Assembly (NCBI RefSeq): GCF_900187855.1
Contig: NZ_FYEG01000001.1
Location: 186,001-250,000 of the forward strand
Direction of reading: 5' to 3'
DNA length: 64,000 bases
DNA from: Actinomyces minihominis
Lineage (GTDB): Bacteria > Actinomycetota > Actinomycetes > Actinomycetales > Actinomycetaceae
Each line of letters opens with the position of its first letter. The stretch's first letter is position 1. The translations under genes were made by a program, and so were the position numbers. Shown piece after piece: positions 27,001 to 36,722 of the stretch. The notes beneath the pieces were generated by a model. That model did not search any database, had not been told where the DNA came from, and saw only the letters and a list, made by a program, of their open reading frames with translations.

Positions 27001-27690
27001 GGTTCGCTGATCAGAGAGGTTGAAGTAGCGAATCTCCTCGACCTCATCCCCAAAAAGGTCGAGACGGATCGGGTGGGCACCGGTGGGGACAAAAACGTCG
27101 ATAATCGAGCCGCGCAGCGCCACCTGCCCGCGGCGTTCCACCATGTCGACCGCCTCATAGCCGAGGGCGACCAGGCGCTCCTGCAGGGTGCCCGGATCCA
27201 CCCAGTCCCCCACGCGAACCCGCACGGGCTCAATCTCTCCCGTCCCCCTGATCAGCGGTTGCATCAGTGTGCGCACCGGAACCACGAGAATGGAGATCGG
27301 ACCGGCCCCGGCCACCGAGGGCTCGGGGTGGGCAAGGCGACGCAGAACCGTGGCGCGGCGCGCCATGGTGTCCACCTGCGGTGAGAGGCGCTCGTGAGGC
27401 AGGGTCTCCCAGGAGGGCATGACCGCTACGCCCTCGGTCCAGGCGGAAGCTGCCTGAGCAAACTTGGCGGCCTGGCGACCCGAAGATGTAATAACCACGA
27501 CCGGCGAGTGCAGCCCAGCCTCACGCCGCTCTCGGGCAGCCAGCGCGACCACCGCGGGACGAAGCCCCTCCGGGACCACCAGGGTGCCGCGTCCGGGTCG
27601 CGCCATTGTGGGGACCGTGGCTTCAACCGCGACATCACGTTCGACCGTGGCGAGGAGTTCCGAGAGCTCCATTTGCTTGTGGCTGCTCAT
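24043..27690 (-). CDS. mfd: Transcription-repair coupling factor
   Basis: A 1215-residue Mfd. Order: UvrB-like N-terminal modules (about 1-500), an RNA-polymerase-interacting CarD/RID domain near 530 (LKIGDFVVHSQHGIGKFLG), a RecG-like translocase with Walker A GDVGYGKTEVAVRAAF near 690 and the DEEQ box near 790, SMSATPIPRT, QLRGRVGRGRERAYAYF (motif VI), and a C-terminal TRCF/UvrA-inhibitory domain. It removes stalled RNA polymerase from lesions and recruits UvrA. Full length for the family, with no frameshift. Confidence 0.97.
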   Translation of the reverse strand: MSSHKQMELSELLATVERDVAVEATVPTMARPGRGTLVVPEGLRPAVVALAARERREAGLHSPVVVITSSGRQAAKFAQAASAWTEGVAVMPSWETLPHERLSPQVDTMARRATVLRRLAHPEPSVAGAGPISILVVPVRTLMQPLIRGTGEIEPVRVRVGDWVDPGTLQERLVALGYEAVDMVERRGQVALRGSIIDVFVPTGAHPIRLDLFGDEVEEIRYFNLSDQRTVGLATDGLWAPPARELLLTPEVRSRALTAQKELPGAAEILELAAEGIYAPGLEALAPSLVSGMEMLSDLLPDDSLFVLDEPERTVARGADLLRTAEEFLSAAWGSAAAGGAIPVLARSASFVPFDEIWGQGAKRAWWEYTDLPPLELAEVEPGEVEGQSDTAQPSGAAVEAVVVNARLARVGARSVAPYRGEFDRATHDLRALAREGWRLIVTVPAAGAGRRIVEVLRENDVVAKMVDEVVADDPSGVVSVLPAPGTSGFVMHSESLAVITEQDLTGRAGANTREMRRLPAKRRKGVDPLTLKIGDFVVHSQHGIGKFLGIETRTTGKGDEKVQRDYLVIEYQASRRGQPGDNLYVPTSSLDQVSAYSGSEAPKLSKMGGADWSKTKQKARKAVMEIAAELVRLYAERAKSEGHAFAPDTPWQRELEDAFEYTETPDQLATVDEIKADMEKSVPMDRLLTGDVGYGKTEVAVRAAFKAIQDSKQVAILVPTTLLAQQHYDTFAERYAGFPIRVEQLSRFTTGAQAEKVKEGLRDGSVDLVIGTHTLLTGSVQFKDLGLVIVDEEQRFGVEHKETLKALRTNVDVLSMSATPIPRTLEMAISGIREMSVLQTPPEERQPVLTFVGPYSNAQVAAAIRRELLREGQVFFVHNRVDSINKVAAGLQELVPEARIRVAHGKLSEAELERVIVDFWNHEFDVLVSTTIVETGLDISNANTLIVDRADIFGLSQLHQLRGRVGRGRERAYAYFLYNSNKALSETALERLRTIAANTDLGAGLAIAQKDLEIRGAGNLLGGAQSGHIEGVGFDLYVRMVSEAVAAFKGEAVEDNSDVRVELAVDAHLPEDYVPGERLRLETYGRIAAINSDATEKELREELTDRFGPIPREVDLMIAVARLREKLRQVGITEAITQGRYLRLGPVQLPESKALRLQRLYPGTTIKPAVRQVLVPISKPSMSSEETPTDETLIEWVEGLIRVLTAPIAKAQPR

Positions 27691-27735
27691 AATTGTGTTC
27701 TTTTCAGCTTCCGGTTGTTACGGTGCGCGCGAGCG

Positions 27736-28329
27736 TTAGTTGGCTGAGTGGAGAGCCATCTGGGTGGGGATAAACCCGTCCCGGATGATGTCTGCCGCAA
27801 CCCCCGCTGCGAGCCTCTCGGTTACCGACCACTCTTCGCGCGCGGCTTTAGGCATCTGTGCGAGGACGTAATCAGCTGCGTCCTGGCGTCCCGGGGGCCT
27901 GCCGATTCCCATCCGCAAGCGCAGATAGTTCTTGCTACCTGTTGCCTGGGAGATTGACCGGAGGCCATTGTGTCCGCCCTCTCCTCCGCCTTGCTTAAGG
28001 CGCAGTCGGTGTGGATCGAGGTCGAGGTCGTCGTGGGCAACGATGATCTGCTCGACAGGAATCCCGAACTTCTTGGCAAATGCCGCGACGGGGGGCCCCG
28101 TAATGTTCATGAAGGTTGTCGAGTAGGCAAGGTATGCTCGCCCTTCACCGGGACGATCCCCCAGAAAGGCGTCGGCGACCATCAGCCCACTGCGGTCCCG
28201 ACGGAAGTTGGACTGGTGTTCCTGCGCCAGCGTTACCACCGCATCCTTACCGACGTTATGGCGCGTGAACTGGTAGGTCGCACCCGGGTTGCCCAGACCT
28301 ACGATCAGCCAGGGATGTGGCTTAGTCAA
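27736..28329 (-). CDS. pth: Peptidyl-tRNA hydrolase
   Basis: A 197-residue Pth. LIVGLGNPGATYQFTRHNVG contains the catalytic His, MNITGPPVAAF the conserved Asn, and VAHDDLDLD the Asp that activates it; GGGEGGHNGLRSI is the peptidyl-tRNA loop. It releases peptides from tRNAs dropped by stalled ribosomes. It lies 45 bp upstream of mfd on the same strand, an actinobacterial arrangement. The start appears to be a TTG. Confidence 0.95.
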   Translation of the reverse strand: MTKPHPWLIVGLGNPGATYQFTRHNVGKDAVVTLAQEHQSNFRRDRSGLMVADAFLGDRPGEGRAYLAYSTTFMNITGPPVAAFAKKFGIPVEQIIVAHDDLDLDPHRLRLKQGGGEGGHNGLRSISQATGSKNYLRLRMGIGRPPGRQDAADYVLAQMPKAAREEWSVTERLAAGVAADIIRDGFIPTQMALHSAN

Positions 28330-28505
28330 AGTGTCCCCCCCACGATTCTTCGGCAGTTGGCCTTGTTACTCGCTCCGTCCCGAAGCATACCCACCTGACT
28401 TCCCAAGGTCTCTTTTCGCAGCAAAGATGTGATCACCCGACCAATGTGCGGGGTAGACTCAGCGAAGTTAAGACAGGCAAACCAGGCGATTACCTTTGAG
28501 GACTG

Positions 28506-29045
28506 ATGTACGTACCCGACAGAAGTGAGTCAGAGGAGTGGCTCGGCGTTGTCATAGCCGTACCGGAACCGTGGGTCTCCCTTCTTACCGAAGCCAGGTT
28601 GGGTCTGGGGGATGAGGCCGGGGCCAGGGTTCCCGCGCACATCACAGTCATGCCCCCCATCGCCGTTTCTTCCGACAACCGGGAGGCGGTCTTTGAGCAC
28701 CTCGCTGCCATTGCTAAGCAACACAGGCCATTTCGGATCACGGTGCAGGGCACGGGTACTTTCCTTCCCGTCAACCCGGTGGTCTACCTCTCGGTTGAAG
28801 AGGGGGAACGTCAGTGCGCAGATCTCGCTGACGATATCCGTAATGGACCCCTTGATTATGATCCCCGCTTTCCCTACCACCCGCACATCACCCTGGCCTA
28901 TGGTGAGGACCAGGGCATGCTTGAAAAGGCCATGGAATGGGGCGCCGACTTTGAAGCCTCGTGGATGGTTCCCGGTTTCCGCCTCGACAGAGTCGAAGCC
29001 ACTGGCTCCTACGCTTCGGTAGCGCTCTTCAACTTCTCGTCCTAG
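28506..29045 (+). CDS. 2'-5' RNA ligase family (2H phosphoesterase) protein
   Basis: A 179-residue protein with the two H-x-T motifs that define the 2H superfamily: PAHITVMPP near residue 43 and YHPHITLAYG near residue 124. The repeat structure matches LigT/YjcG-type enzymes that act on 2',3'-cyclic or 2'-5' phosphodiesters in RNA or nucleotides. The substrate is unknown. GAGGA lies before the ATG. It is 19 bp upstream of the YihY gene and likely co-transcribed with it. Confidence 0.82.
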   Translation: MYVPDRSESEEWLGVVIAVPEPWVSLLTEARLGLGDEAGARVPAHITVMPPIAVSSDNREAVFEHLAAIAKQHRPFRITVQGTGTFLPVNPVVYLSVEEGERQCADLADDIRNGPLDYDPRFPYHPHITLAYGEDQGMLEKAMEWGADFEASWMVPGFRLDRVEATGSYASVALFNFSS

Positions 29046-29064
29046 AGCATTCGGAGGTCCTGCG

Positions 29065-30321
29065 ATGCAGCAGAAGCGCCCCGCGGCAACAGCTGAACAG
29101 ACCTACTCACTGATCCATGCCGACCAGTGGAAGTCACGTTTCCGTGACCTGGGACCCGCGCTGCGGACCAGCGGCTTCAAGAACAAGATCAAAGCCGTGG
29201 CTGGGGTGTACCAGCACCACAGGATTGGTCGCGGCCTCACCCGCTACTCCATGCAGAAGGGACGCCTTGCTGCCGGAGCCATCTCCTACATGGCGGTGTT
29301 CTCACTCAGCGCGGCCCTGACGGTGGCCTGGACTCTTTTCTCGCACTTCTTTACCGCCAACCCGGAGTTCCAGTCCCTGGTTCTCACCACCGTGAACCAG
29401 TTTGTCCCGGGCCTGGTCACCAACCCGACCACCGGCGTCAAGGGAATCATTGACCCGGGCGCCATTTCCCAAACCAAGACAACCATCATCGCGGGTATCG
29501 CGGCGTTTGTGGCAGCCGTATGGTCGTCAATCCAGGTGATTCGCTACATCTCTGACGGCATCCGCTCCATGTTCGGCCTCCTCAACTATCCCGGGACCAA
29601 CCTGAAGGCATTTGCTCGTTACCTCCTTGGGATTGTCCTGCTCTTCCTCGGTGTGATGAGCACGGTCCTCCTCACGCTTGCTTCGGGATGGTTTGAAGAG
29701 GCGATTGCCTCTATCTTCCCCACTTCGGCGCACATCCTCGATACCAGGACATTCGACTTCTTGAGGACGGCTTTCCCCTCACTGATCGACTTCATCATGT
29801 TCGGGCTGATTGTTCGCTACGTGGCGCGCATCCGCGTCCCCAGGGCCACCCTGCTGACCGGCTCACTGGCATTCGCGATTCTCTCGACGATCCTGCGTTT
29901 TTCAGGAGAGGCCTTGATCCGGGCTTCTGACAACCCCGTGATAGCCACGATCGCCACGGCTGCTGCCCTGCTGCTGTGGGTCAACTTCCTCGCCCGGGCA
30001 GCCCTGATGGTTTCGGCTTGGATGGCAGATGCTCCCGCCGTGGTTATCAGGGTCAAGAAGGAGTACGTCCACGGCGGTTCCTTCCCGAACTTCGTCACCC
30101 TGCACGCACCGGAAACCCTGAAGTGGCCCCACAACCCGGTTACCGGTGACATCATTCCCGCCATCCCCATCAGTGCGCTTCCGGCCGAACTCTCAGATGA
30201 GCTTAAGGAAGAGCTTGTGGTGCAGATTGATGAGGCCCAGCGCCCCACTCCGAGAAGAAAAGACACCGGGCCTACAGATGACTCAAATCAGAGCATGAAC
30301 TCAACGGTTACAGGGGCGTGA
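29065..30321 (+). CDS. YihY/virulence factor BrkB family membrane protein
   Basis: A 418-residue inner-membrane protein with six predicted segments, the first at AGAISYMAVFSLSAALTVAW, which contains the family signature for BrkB/YihY (formerly mis-called RNase BN). The C-terminal ~90 residues are polar and include ETLKWPHNPVTGDIIPAI. Function is not established. The ATG follows GGAGG. Its last 34 bp overlap the convergent exonuclease III gene. Confidence 0.88.
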   Translation: MQQKRPAATAEQTYSLIHADQWKSRFRDLGPALRTSGFKNKIKAVAGVYQHHRIGRGLTRYSMQKGRLAAGAISYMAVFSLSAALTVAWTLFSHFFTANPEFQSLVLTTVNQFVPGLVTNPTTGVKGIIDPGAISQTKTTIIAGIAAFVAAVWSSIQVIRYISDGIRSMFGLLNYPGTNLKAFARYLLGIVLLFLGVMSTVLLTLASGWFEEAIASIFPTSAHILDTRTFDFLRTAFPSLIDFIMFGLIVRYVARIRVPRATLLTGSLAFAILSTILRFSGEALIRASDNPVIATIATAAALLLWVNFLARAALMVSAWMADAPAVVIRVKKEYVHGGSFPNFVTLHAPETLKWPHNPVTGDIIPAIPISALPAELSDELKEELVVQIDEAQRPTPRRKDTGPTDDSNQSMNSTVTGA

Positions 30322-31133
30322 TCTGACCAGCGGGTGTCATATGAGGGCGCCCGGTCGATCCGGTGCCTCAGGGCCCGCTCGGCCAGTGTCTTGGTGACGT
30401 ACTGGTAGTCGATGCGCCACCCGGTGTCATTATCAAAGGCCTTGCCTCGCTGCGACCACCATGAGTACGGACCTGGAGTATCCCCGTAAAGGTCGCGCAC
30501 GACATCCACCCAGCCCTCGAAGACCCAGCGGTTGAGGTAGACCATTTCTTCGTCAAGTACCCCGGAGGCCTTGTTGTAGTTGCCCTTCCAGTTCTTGATG
30601 TCGAGCTGGGAGCGAACCACATTGAAGTCCCCCGCGAGGATTACCTCCGGGCCCCCTTCCGCGCGGTCAGCCAAGAATCGCTTCAGCCGGCCATCGATTG
30701 CCTGCAGGTGGCGCATCTTTGCATCCTGCTTCGGGTCGTTGATGACGCCGGAGTGGAAGTAGGCCGACACCACTCGCACCGGATCGCCACTGGCAGTCTC
30801 CAGATCGACCTCGATCCACCGTCCCGAGTCGATCGGCTCCTCCACTTCCGACAGTCCAATGAGGTGGGAATGGTCTGCAGCCAGGCCCACCGCGGCAGAA
30901 TCCTTACGGACTGCGACGGCAACCCCGGCCCTTCCCTTGATCTGTGAGGGCGCCACGAAGGTGTCGAAGCGGTCGGTAATCAGGGCCGCGGCAATGGGTT
31001 CTTCCGCACGCACCTCCTGCAGCAGGAGGACATCGGGATTCGCCTGCTCGACCCACTCGGCCATGCCCTTTCGGTAGGCGGCACGGATTCCGTTAACGTT
31101 TACTGAAGCAACTGAAAAAGTAGAGGTAGACAC
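30288..31133 (-). CDS. xthA: Exodeoxyribonuclease III
   Basis: A 281-residue AP endonuclease/3'-5' exonuclease of the EEP superfamily. Motifs in order are ASVNVNGIRAAYRKGM, LLLQEVRAEE (metal Glu), ILAGDFNVVRSQLDIKNWKG (Asp/Asn pair), DTGWRIDYQYVT and WSDHAPV (catalytic Asp-His). It repairs abasic sites and blocked 3' ends. The start codon is GTG, with GATACT 6 nt before it. It overlaps the YihY gene end by 34 bp. Confidence 0.94.
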   Translation of the reverse strand: MSTSTFSVASVNVNGIRAAYRKGMAEWVEQANPDVLLLQEVRAEEPIAAALITDRFDTFVAPSQIKGRAGVAVAVRKDSAAVGLAADHSHLIGLSEVEEPIDSGRWIEVDLETASGDPVRVVSAYFHSGVINDPKQDAKMRHLQAIDGRLKRFLADRAEGGPEVILAGDFNVVRSQLDIKNWKGNYNKASGVLDEEMVYLNRWVFEGWVDVVRDLYGDTPGPYSWWSQRGKAFDNDTGWRIDYQYVTKTLAERALRHRIDRAPSYDTRWSDHAPVTVEFML

Positions 31134-31139
31134 GGGCCC

Positions 31140-31145
31140 AGTATC
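31140..31145 (-). promoter_or_regulatory. -10-like GATACT before xthA
   Basis: GATACT on the minus strand, then GGGCCC and the GTG start; one base off the TAnnnT pattern. Confidence 0.3.
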
Positions 31146-31211
31146 TCAGAGGCACCTGTCAACTCTGGCCTACCCTCTGGGTCTAGGTGGTGCGTTTGAC
31201 CACCGTTGCGA

Positions 31212-31217
31212 TAGTTT
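31212..31217 (+). promoter_or_regulatory. -10-like TAGTTT before the CDF gene
   Basis: TAGTTT ends 7 nt before the ATG at 31225 with no Shine-Dalgarno between. Confidence 0.4.
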
Positions 31218-31224
31218 CAGTCCT

Positions 31225-32178
31225 ATGGCAGCTTCATCGCAAAACCCCGATTCCTCCTCGCACCCACACGGTCACTCTCACAGTCACGCCAGTGCGGCGA
31301 CATCGCGGACAAGGCTGGCCTGGGCCCTCGGTGTCACCTCAATCATCCTGGTTGTCGAGGTCGTCGGTGCAATCTGGAGTGGTTCGCTTGCCCTACTGGC
31401 CGATGCCGGCCACATGGCCACGGACTCAATCGGACTGGCAATTGCCCTGTTTGCCGCACACCTCATGACCCGTCCGCCCTCGGACAAATGGACCTGGGGT
31501 TTCGCCCGCATAGAGACCCTTGCGGCCGGCCTGCAGGCAGGCCTGCTGATTGTGCTCTGCATCTTCATCGGCTGGGAGGCCGTAGGACGCCTGAGCAACC
31601 CGACCGTGGTTGAGTCTGGACCGATGCTGTGGGTGGGTGTCATAGGGCTGGTCGCCAACATCTTTGCGATGGGCATACTGTTTGGTGGCCGCAAGTCATC
31701 ACTGAACATGAAGGCCGCCTTCCTTGAGGTCAGCGCCGACGCGCTCGGCTCCATCGCTGTCATCATCGCGGCCCTGGTCCTGATGCTGACCGGTTGGCCC
31801 TACGCCGACTCGGTCGCTTCTCTACTGATCGCGGTGATGATCGCGGTTCGAGCCGTCTCAATCCTCAAAGAATCGGTCTTTGTCCTCATGGAGAAAACCC
31901 CGGACGGGATAGAGCTGCAAGAGGTAAGGGACTGCCTGAAGAAGAACCCCCACGTCCTCGACATCCATGACCTTCACGTCTCTGCCATCGGGACCGGACT
32001 GAACACCCTGACAGCACACGTCATCGTCACTGAAGACTGCGTGGCTTCAGGATTGACCGTCAAGGTTCTCCACGACCTTCAAGAGACCCTGGAGGACCAG
32101 TTCGGCGTTGACATCAACCATGTCACGCTGCAGATTGACTCAGACCAGCACGCCTCACACGAACAGCTGGCGCACTAG
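31225..32178 (+). CDS. Cation diffusion facilitator (Zn/Co/Cd efflux)
   Basis: A 317-residue CDF transporter of the CzcD/ZitB branch. The N-terminus has a His-rich stretch (HPHGHSHSHAS). Six membrane helices follow; TM2 contains ADAGHMATDS (the His and Asp of the metal site) and TM5 EVSADALGS, where Asp is kept but the usual His is Glu. A cytoplasmic ferredoxin-like domain follows (LDIHDLHVSAIGTG). It exports divalent metal, most likely zinc, in exchange for protons. The E-x3-D variant is not rare in this group to my knowledge, so no special selectivity is claimed. Confidence 0.9.
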   Translation: MAASSQNPDSSSHPHGHSHSHASAATSRTRLAWALGVTSIILVVEVVGAIWSGSLALLADAGHMATDSIGLAIALFAAHLMTRPPSDKWTWGFARIETLAAGLQAGLLIVLCIFIGWEAVGRLSNPTVVESGPMLWVGVIGLVANIFAMGILFGGRKSSLNMKAAFLEVSADALGSIAVIIAALVLMLTGWPYADSVASLLIAVMIAVRAVSILKESVFVLMEKTPDGIELQEVRDCLKKNPHVLDIHDLHVSAIGTGLNTLTAHVIVTEDCVASGLTVKVLHDLQETLEDQFGVDINHVTLQIDSDQHASHEQLAH

Positions 32179-32187
32179 GGGCAGGGC

Positions 32188-33093
32188 TTAGAGGATCTTC
32201 TCCGCCTGTCGCACCACATTCTCAAGCAGCATAACGCGGGTCATCGGGCCGACTCCTCCGGGATTGGGAGAGAGCCAACCGGCAACCGTTTCTACCCCCG
32301 GAGCAACATCTCCGGCAATCTTGCCGCCGCACCTCGAGACCCCCACGTCAACGACCGCGGCGCCGGGCCGTACGTCCTTGACACCAATCAGGTTGGGGAC
32401 ACCGGCTGCGGCGATGATGACATCGGCGGCCCGGAGTTCCTCAGAGAGAGCCCTGGTTCCCGTGTGACAGAGGATGGCCGTCGCCCCCACCGTCCTCTGC
32501 CCCAGCATGAGGCCTAGGGGACGGCCCGTAGTCAATCCGCGACCCACCACACAGACCCGGGCGCCCCTGAGCTCAACCCCGCTATCACGAAGCAGTTCAA
32601 TGATCCCCTTGGGCGTACAGGGCTGCGGGGCATCGGAAACCCCGTTGATATCAGCAACGAGCAGGCCCAGGTTGTAGGGGTGGAGGCCGTCGGCATCCTT
32701 TTCGGGATCCATGGCCTGAAGCACTGCTGCTTCATCAAGGTGATCAGGTAGCGGAAGCTGGACAATAAATGCGGTGCAGAGCGGGTTCAAGTTCAACTCG
32801 GCTACCGCGGCCTCGACCTCACCCTGCGTTGCATCAGCAGGTAGGCGGATGTCCAACGAGTGCAGACCAATCTCGCGACAGTCCCGGTGTTTCGCTGCCA
32901 CGTAGATCTCTGAGGCAGGGTCCGCCCCCACCAGGATGGTTCCCAGTCCCGGAACCACTCCCCTTTCTTTCAGGGCTTCTACGCGATCGCAGAGCTCCGA
33001 CTTCTTTCGCGCTGCGAGTGCAGACCCATCGAGGGGGCGGGCAAGAACCTGGGGCTCACCCAAAGACGAGACGGAGGGCCAGGGGAACTTCAC
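32188..33093 (-). CDS. folD: Methylenetetrahydrofolate dehydrogenase / cyclohydrolase
   Basis: A 301-residue bifunctional FolD that interconverts methylene- and formyl-tetrahydrofolate with NADP. Recognisable parts are [20 protein letters not shown] (folate site with catalytic Lys), [13 protein letters not shown], the PCTPKGI loop and [16 protein letters not shown] for NADP. The N-terminal ~20 residues before LARPLDG are a short extension. It overlaps glyA by 4 bp (ATGA), giving a folate one-carbon pair. Confidence 0.95.
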   Translation of the reverse strand: MKFPWPSVSSLGEPQVLARPLDGSALAARKKSELCDRVEALKERGVVPGLGTILVGADPASEIYVAAKHRDCREIGLHSLDIRLPADATQGEVEAAVAELNLNPLCTAFIVQLPLPDHLDEAAVLQAMDPEKDADGLHPYNLGLLVADINGVSDAPQPCTPKGIIELLRDSGVELRGARVCVVGRGLTTGRPLGLMLGQRTVGATAILCHTGTRALSEELRAADVIIAAAGVPNLIGVKDVRPGAAVVDVGVSRCGGKIAGDVAPGVETVAGWLSPNPGGVGPMTRVMLLENVVRQAEKIL

Positions 33094-34391
33094 GCCATGA
33101 CCCTGAGGGAGTCAATTTCTTCGTAGAGCGGGCGACGGGCCGCAAGCGCTGCCACGCGGTTCCGCAGTGCGTCCTCGTCCAGGGTGTCGGCCGCCCCGTC
33201 ACGAAGCGCGGTGGCGACAATGTCCGCAACCTCGGTGAAGTCCTCCGTCTGGAAGCCGCGGGTGGCCAGGGCCGGGGTGCCGATTCGCAGCCCCGAGGTG
33301 ACTCGCGGGGGACGTGGGTCAAAGGGAACTGCATTGCGGTTGATGGTGACACCGATGCGGTGCAGCAGATCTTCACCGTCAGCTCCGCTTAGTGTGCTCT
33401 TTTGCAGGTCGACGAGGGCGAAGTGAACATCGGTTCCTCCGGTGAGGACGGAAATGCCCTCGGCGCGGGTGTCGTCGGCCATGAGCCGTTCAGCCAGGAT
33501 TGATGCCCCTTCGAGGGTGCGCACCTGGCGCTCACGGAACTCTTCAGAGGCCGCGATCTTGAGTGCCACAGCCTTCGCGGCCACAGCGTGCATCAGGGGA
33601 CCTCCCTGTTGGCCCGGGAAGACCGCGGAGTCAATCTTCCTTCCCCACTGCTCTCCCTTCGAGGTCAGAATCATGCCGGAGCGGGGGCCACCCAGGGTCT
33701 TATGCACGGTGGTGGTCACCAGATCTGCGTAGGGCAGCGGGTTCGGGTGCAGCCCTGCGGCTACCAGACCCGCGAAGTGGGCCATGTCAACCATCAGTGC
33801 GGCACCGACCTCATCGGCGATCGAACGGAAGGCCTCAAAGTCGAGTTGGCGCGGGTAGGCCGACCAACCTGCGATAAGGACGGTGGGACGAACTTCAAGG
33901 GCGCGATCCCGTACCACATCCATGTCGATCAGATAGGTTTCAGGGTCAACGCCGTAGGAGTGGGACTCGTAGAAGCGGCCTGAGAAGTTGATCTTCATCC
34001 CGTGGGTCAGGTGTCCCCCGTGGGCCAGTTCGAGGCCGAGGATTCGGTCACCCGGGGCCGCCAGCGCCTGAATAGCGGCGGCATTCGCCTGCGCACCGGC
34101 GTGGGGTTGGACGTTCACGTGGTCAGCACCGAAGAGGTCCTTGGCACGCTGAATCGCAAGTTCTTCAGCAACATCAACCCATTCGCAACCGCCGTAGTAG
34201 CGGCGTCCCGGGTATCCTTCGGCGTACTTGTTGGTGAGGACGGAGCCCTGGGCCTCCAGTACGCCGTAGGGGACAAAGTTTTCGGAAGCAATCATCTCCA
34301 GGGTTCCTCGTTGGCGCCCCAGCTCCCCCTCGATCACCGCGTGGATTTCTGGATCAACCTCTGACAGTGGCTGGTACAGGCTCGAAGACAA
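33090..34391 (-). CDS. glyA: Serine hydroxymethyltransferase
   Basis: A 433-residue PLP enzyme making glycine and methylene-THF from serine. The PLP lysine is in [49 protein letters not shown] and [12 protein letters not shown] are typical. It is the first gene of the coupled glyA-folD pair; the one-carbon units pass straight to FolD. No riboswitch could be recognised in the ~105 bp upstream. Confidence 0.97.
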   Translation of the reverse strand: MSSSLYQPLSEVDPEIHAVIEGELGRQRGTLEMIASENFVPYGVLEAQGSVLTNKYAEGYPGRRYYGGCEWVDVAEELAIQRAKDLFGADHVNVQPHAGAQANAAAIQALAAPGDRILGLELAHGGHLTHGMKINFSGRFYESHSYGVDPETYLIDMDVVRDRALEVRPTVLIAGWSAYPRQLDFEAFRSIADEVGAALMVDMAHFAGLVAAGLHPNPLPYADLVTTTVHKTLGGPRSGMILTSKGEQWGRKIDSAVFPGQQGGPLMHAVAAKAVALKIAASEEFRERQVRTLEGASILAERLMADDTRAEGISVLTGGTDVHFALVDLQKSTLSGADGEDLLHRIGVTINRNAVPFDPRPPRVTSGLRIGTPALATRGFQTEDFTEVADIVATALRDGAADTLDEDALRNRVAALAARRPLYEEIDSLRVMA

Positions 34392-34496
34392 AATGTCACT
34401 TCCCTTCAGTGCAGTAGACCGGCCCTCTCCGGGCGCCCCTGACCAGAGTACTGCTATCCCGCGGACGGTGGCTTCACGTTCTGAAGTGGAAGACGT

Positions 34497-35465
34497 CTAC
34501 GCCAGCAGTGCCTTTGCCGTATCGGAGTCCGTGATGACAACGTTAGCAAGCCCCGCGCGCAGGGTTGCGGCCAGGGCCGGGATCCTCTCTTCACCCGCCC
34601 CGATTGCGATGGAGTAGCGGAACTTGCGTAGCGCCCCCTCGGAAACCGCAGGGAGTTGCATCGTCAGCTCCTTGGGAAGTACCTCGCCTGTCTCCGTCAC
34701 AAAGTTACAGAGGACGCTGGCCCTGGCCCCACGCTGGTAGAGCTCACGGAGCTGGTGGACCGAGAGGACGCCGGAGCGCACCAGATTAGAGGACTCCCGA
34801 ATGCTGCCCGGACTGAAGATCATCACATCCGCACTCTCGACCATGGAAAAGGCGGTGAGCTCGTCTGCCTTGAGCTTTGGCTTTGAGACTTCAGGTGCCA
34901 GGGGGTTACTTCCCGCGCGGGCCCTTGCATATCCATCCTCCTGGGGCGTCAACAACCTCACCGTCCCGGCACTTGTGACATCGCTGAGGACGTGGGGAGT
35001 TGAAGCCATCTTCAGGCGCGACCCGGTAACCCCCCAGGTTTCTTCGATAGCTTTGGCCACAGCCGATGTGGCCCGTCCCCAGCCAAGCCCGACTAGCTTT
35101 GGGCGGGGGCGAAGATCAAGGAGGTAGTCCGCCGCGGTCTGGGCCACCAGGGCCAGGGTTGCTTCTTCGCTCTCCTGGGTGGGAACAACCTCGGCATCAC
35201 TGACCCCGAGTTTCTCTTCGAGGGCGGACTCTAGGTGAGGTTGGCGGGCCCTGGGGTGGAGCAACCGGGTCTCGATCATTCCGCTCTCAACGCCCTCTTT
35301 GAGGAAACGTCCCACGGTCCAGCGCGTACAGCCCATTCTTTCGGCAATCGCCGCCTGGGTTAGTCCATCCAGAAAGTAGAGTTGGGCCGCCCGCAGAACC
35401 TCGCGTTCACGGGTCCCGGCGAGCCGACTGTCCTTAAAAGGTGCTGTCTCCCAGTCTTCTACCAC
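34497..35465 (-). CDS. SorC/DeoR-type sugar-binding transcriptional regulator
   Basis: A 322-residue regulator. The N-terminal helix-turn-helix is seen in LDGLTQAAIAERMGCTRWTV, and the larger C-terminal part is the SorC sugar-phosphate-binding domain (LVGLGWGRATSAVAKAIEE, DVMIFSPGSIRESSNLV, IAIGAGEERIPALAATLR). The GTG at 35463-35465 with GGAG about 9 nt upstream is preferred to a TTG 9 nt earlier. Such proteins sense a sugar phosphate and control catabolic or glycolytic genes. Its neighbours are mdh and glyA; no target can be named from sequence. Confidence 0.82.
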   Translation of the reverse strand: MVEDWETAPFKDSRLAGTREREVLRAAQLYFLDGLTQAAIAERMGCTRWTVGRFLKEGVESGMIETRLLHPRARQPHLESALEEKLGVSDAEVVPTQESEEATLALVAQTAADYLLDLRPRPKLVGLGWGRATSAVAKAIEETWGVTGSRLKMASTPHVLSDVTSAGTVRLLTPQEDGYARARAGSNPLAPEVSKPKLKADELTAFSMVESADVMIFSPGSIRESSNLVRSGVLSVHQLRELYQRGARASVLCNFVTETGEVLPKELTMQLPAVSEGALRKFRYSIAIGAGEERIPALAATLRAGLANVVITDSDTAKALLA

Positions 35466-35574
35466 TGCCCCCAACTCCGGTAACGCACACTCTCAACCCC
35501 AGATACATTCAATATGAAAATAACCCTCAGCATGACCATCATAGATTGAACTTCTGCTGCTTATCTACCATTGT

Positions 35575-35610
35575 GTAAGGGGTCGAAGAGAGCTCTCTTC
35601 GACCCCTTAC
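35575..35610. terminator. 36-bp perfect palindrome after mdh
   Basis: GTAAGGGGTCGAAGAGAG (35575-35592) is followed at once by its exact reverse complement (35593-35610). It lies 16 bp after the mdh stop. It most likely folds as a stem with a small terminal loop and ends mdh transcription. Confidence 0.7.
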
Positions 35611-35625
35611 TGACACTTGGATGAG

Positions 35626-36672
<1,047 letters not shown>

Positions 36673-36688
36673 TTGGAAATCCCGGCCG

Positions 36689-36708
36689 CCGGGGCCCTTA
36701 GGTCCCGG
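36689..36708 (-). terminator. Stem-loop after pgi
   Basis: CCGGGACC and GGCCCCGG (minus strand, one G-U) pair around a TAAG loop, about 15 bp after the pgi stop; no T-run. Confidence 0.4.
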
Positions 36709-36722
36709 CGCCAGGCGCTCCA

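Noticed and set aside
31225-32178. Altered metal site (Glu for His in TM5) as a novel selectivity
   Set aside because: The E-x3-D form seems common in actinobacterial CDF proteins, so it is not evidence of a new substrate.
34392-34496. Glycine or tetrahydrofolate riboswitch before glyA
   Set aside because: Only short G-rich pieces resemble glycine-aptamer parts; the required core elements and length are missing.
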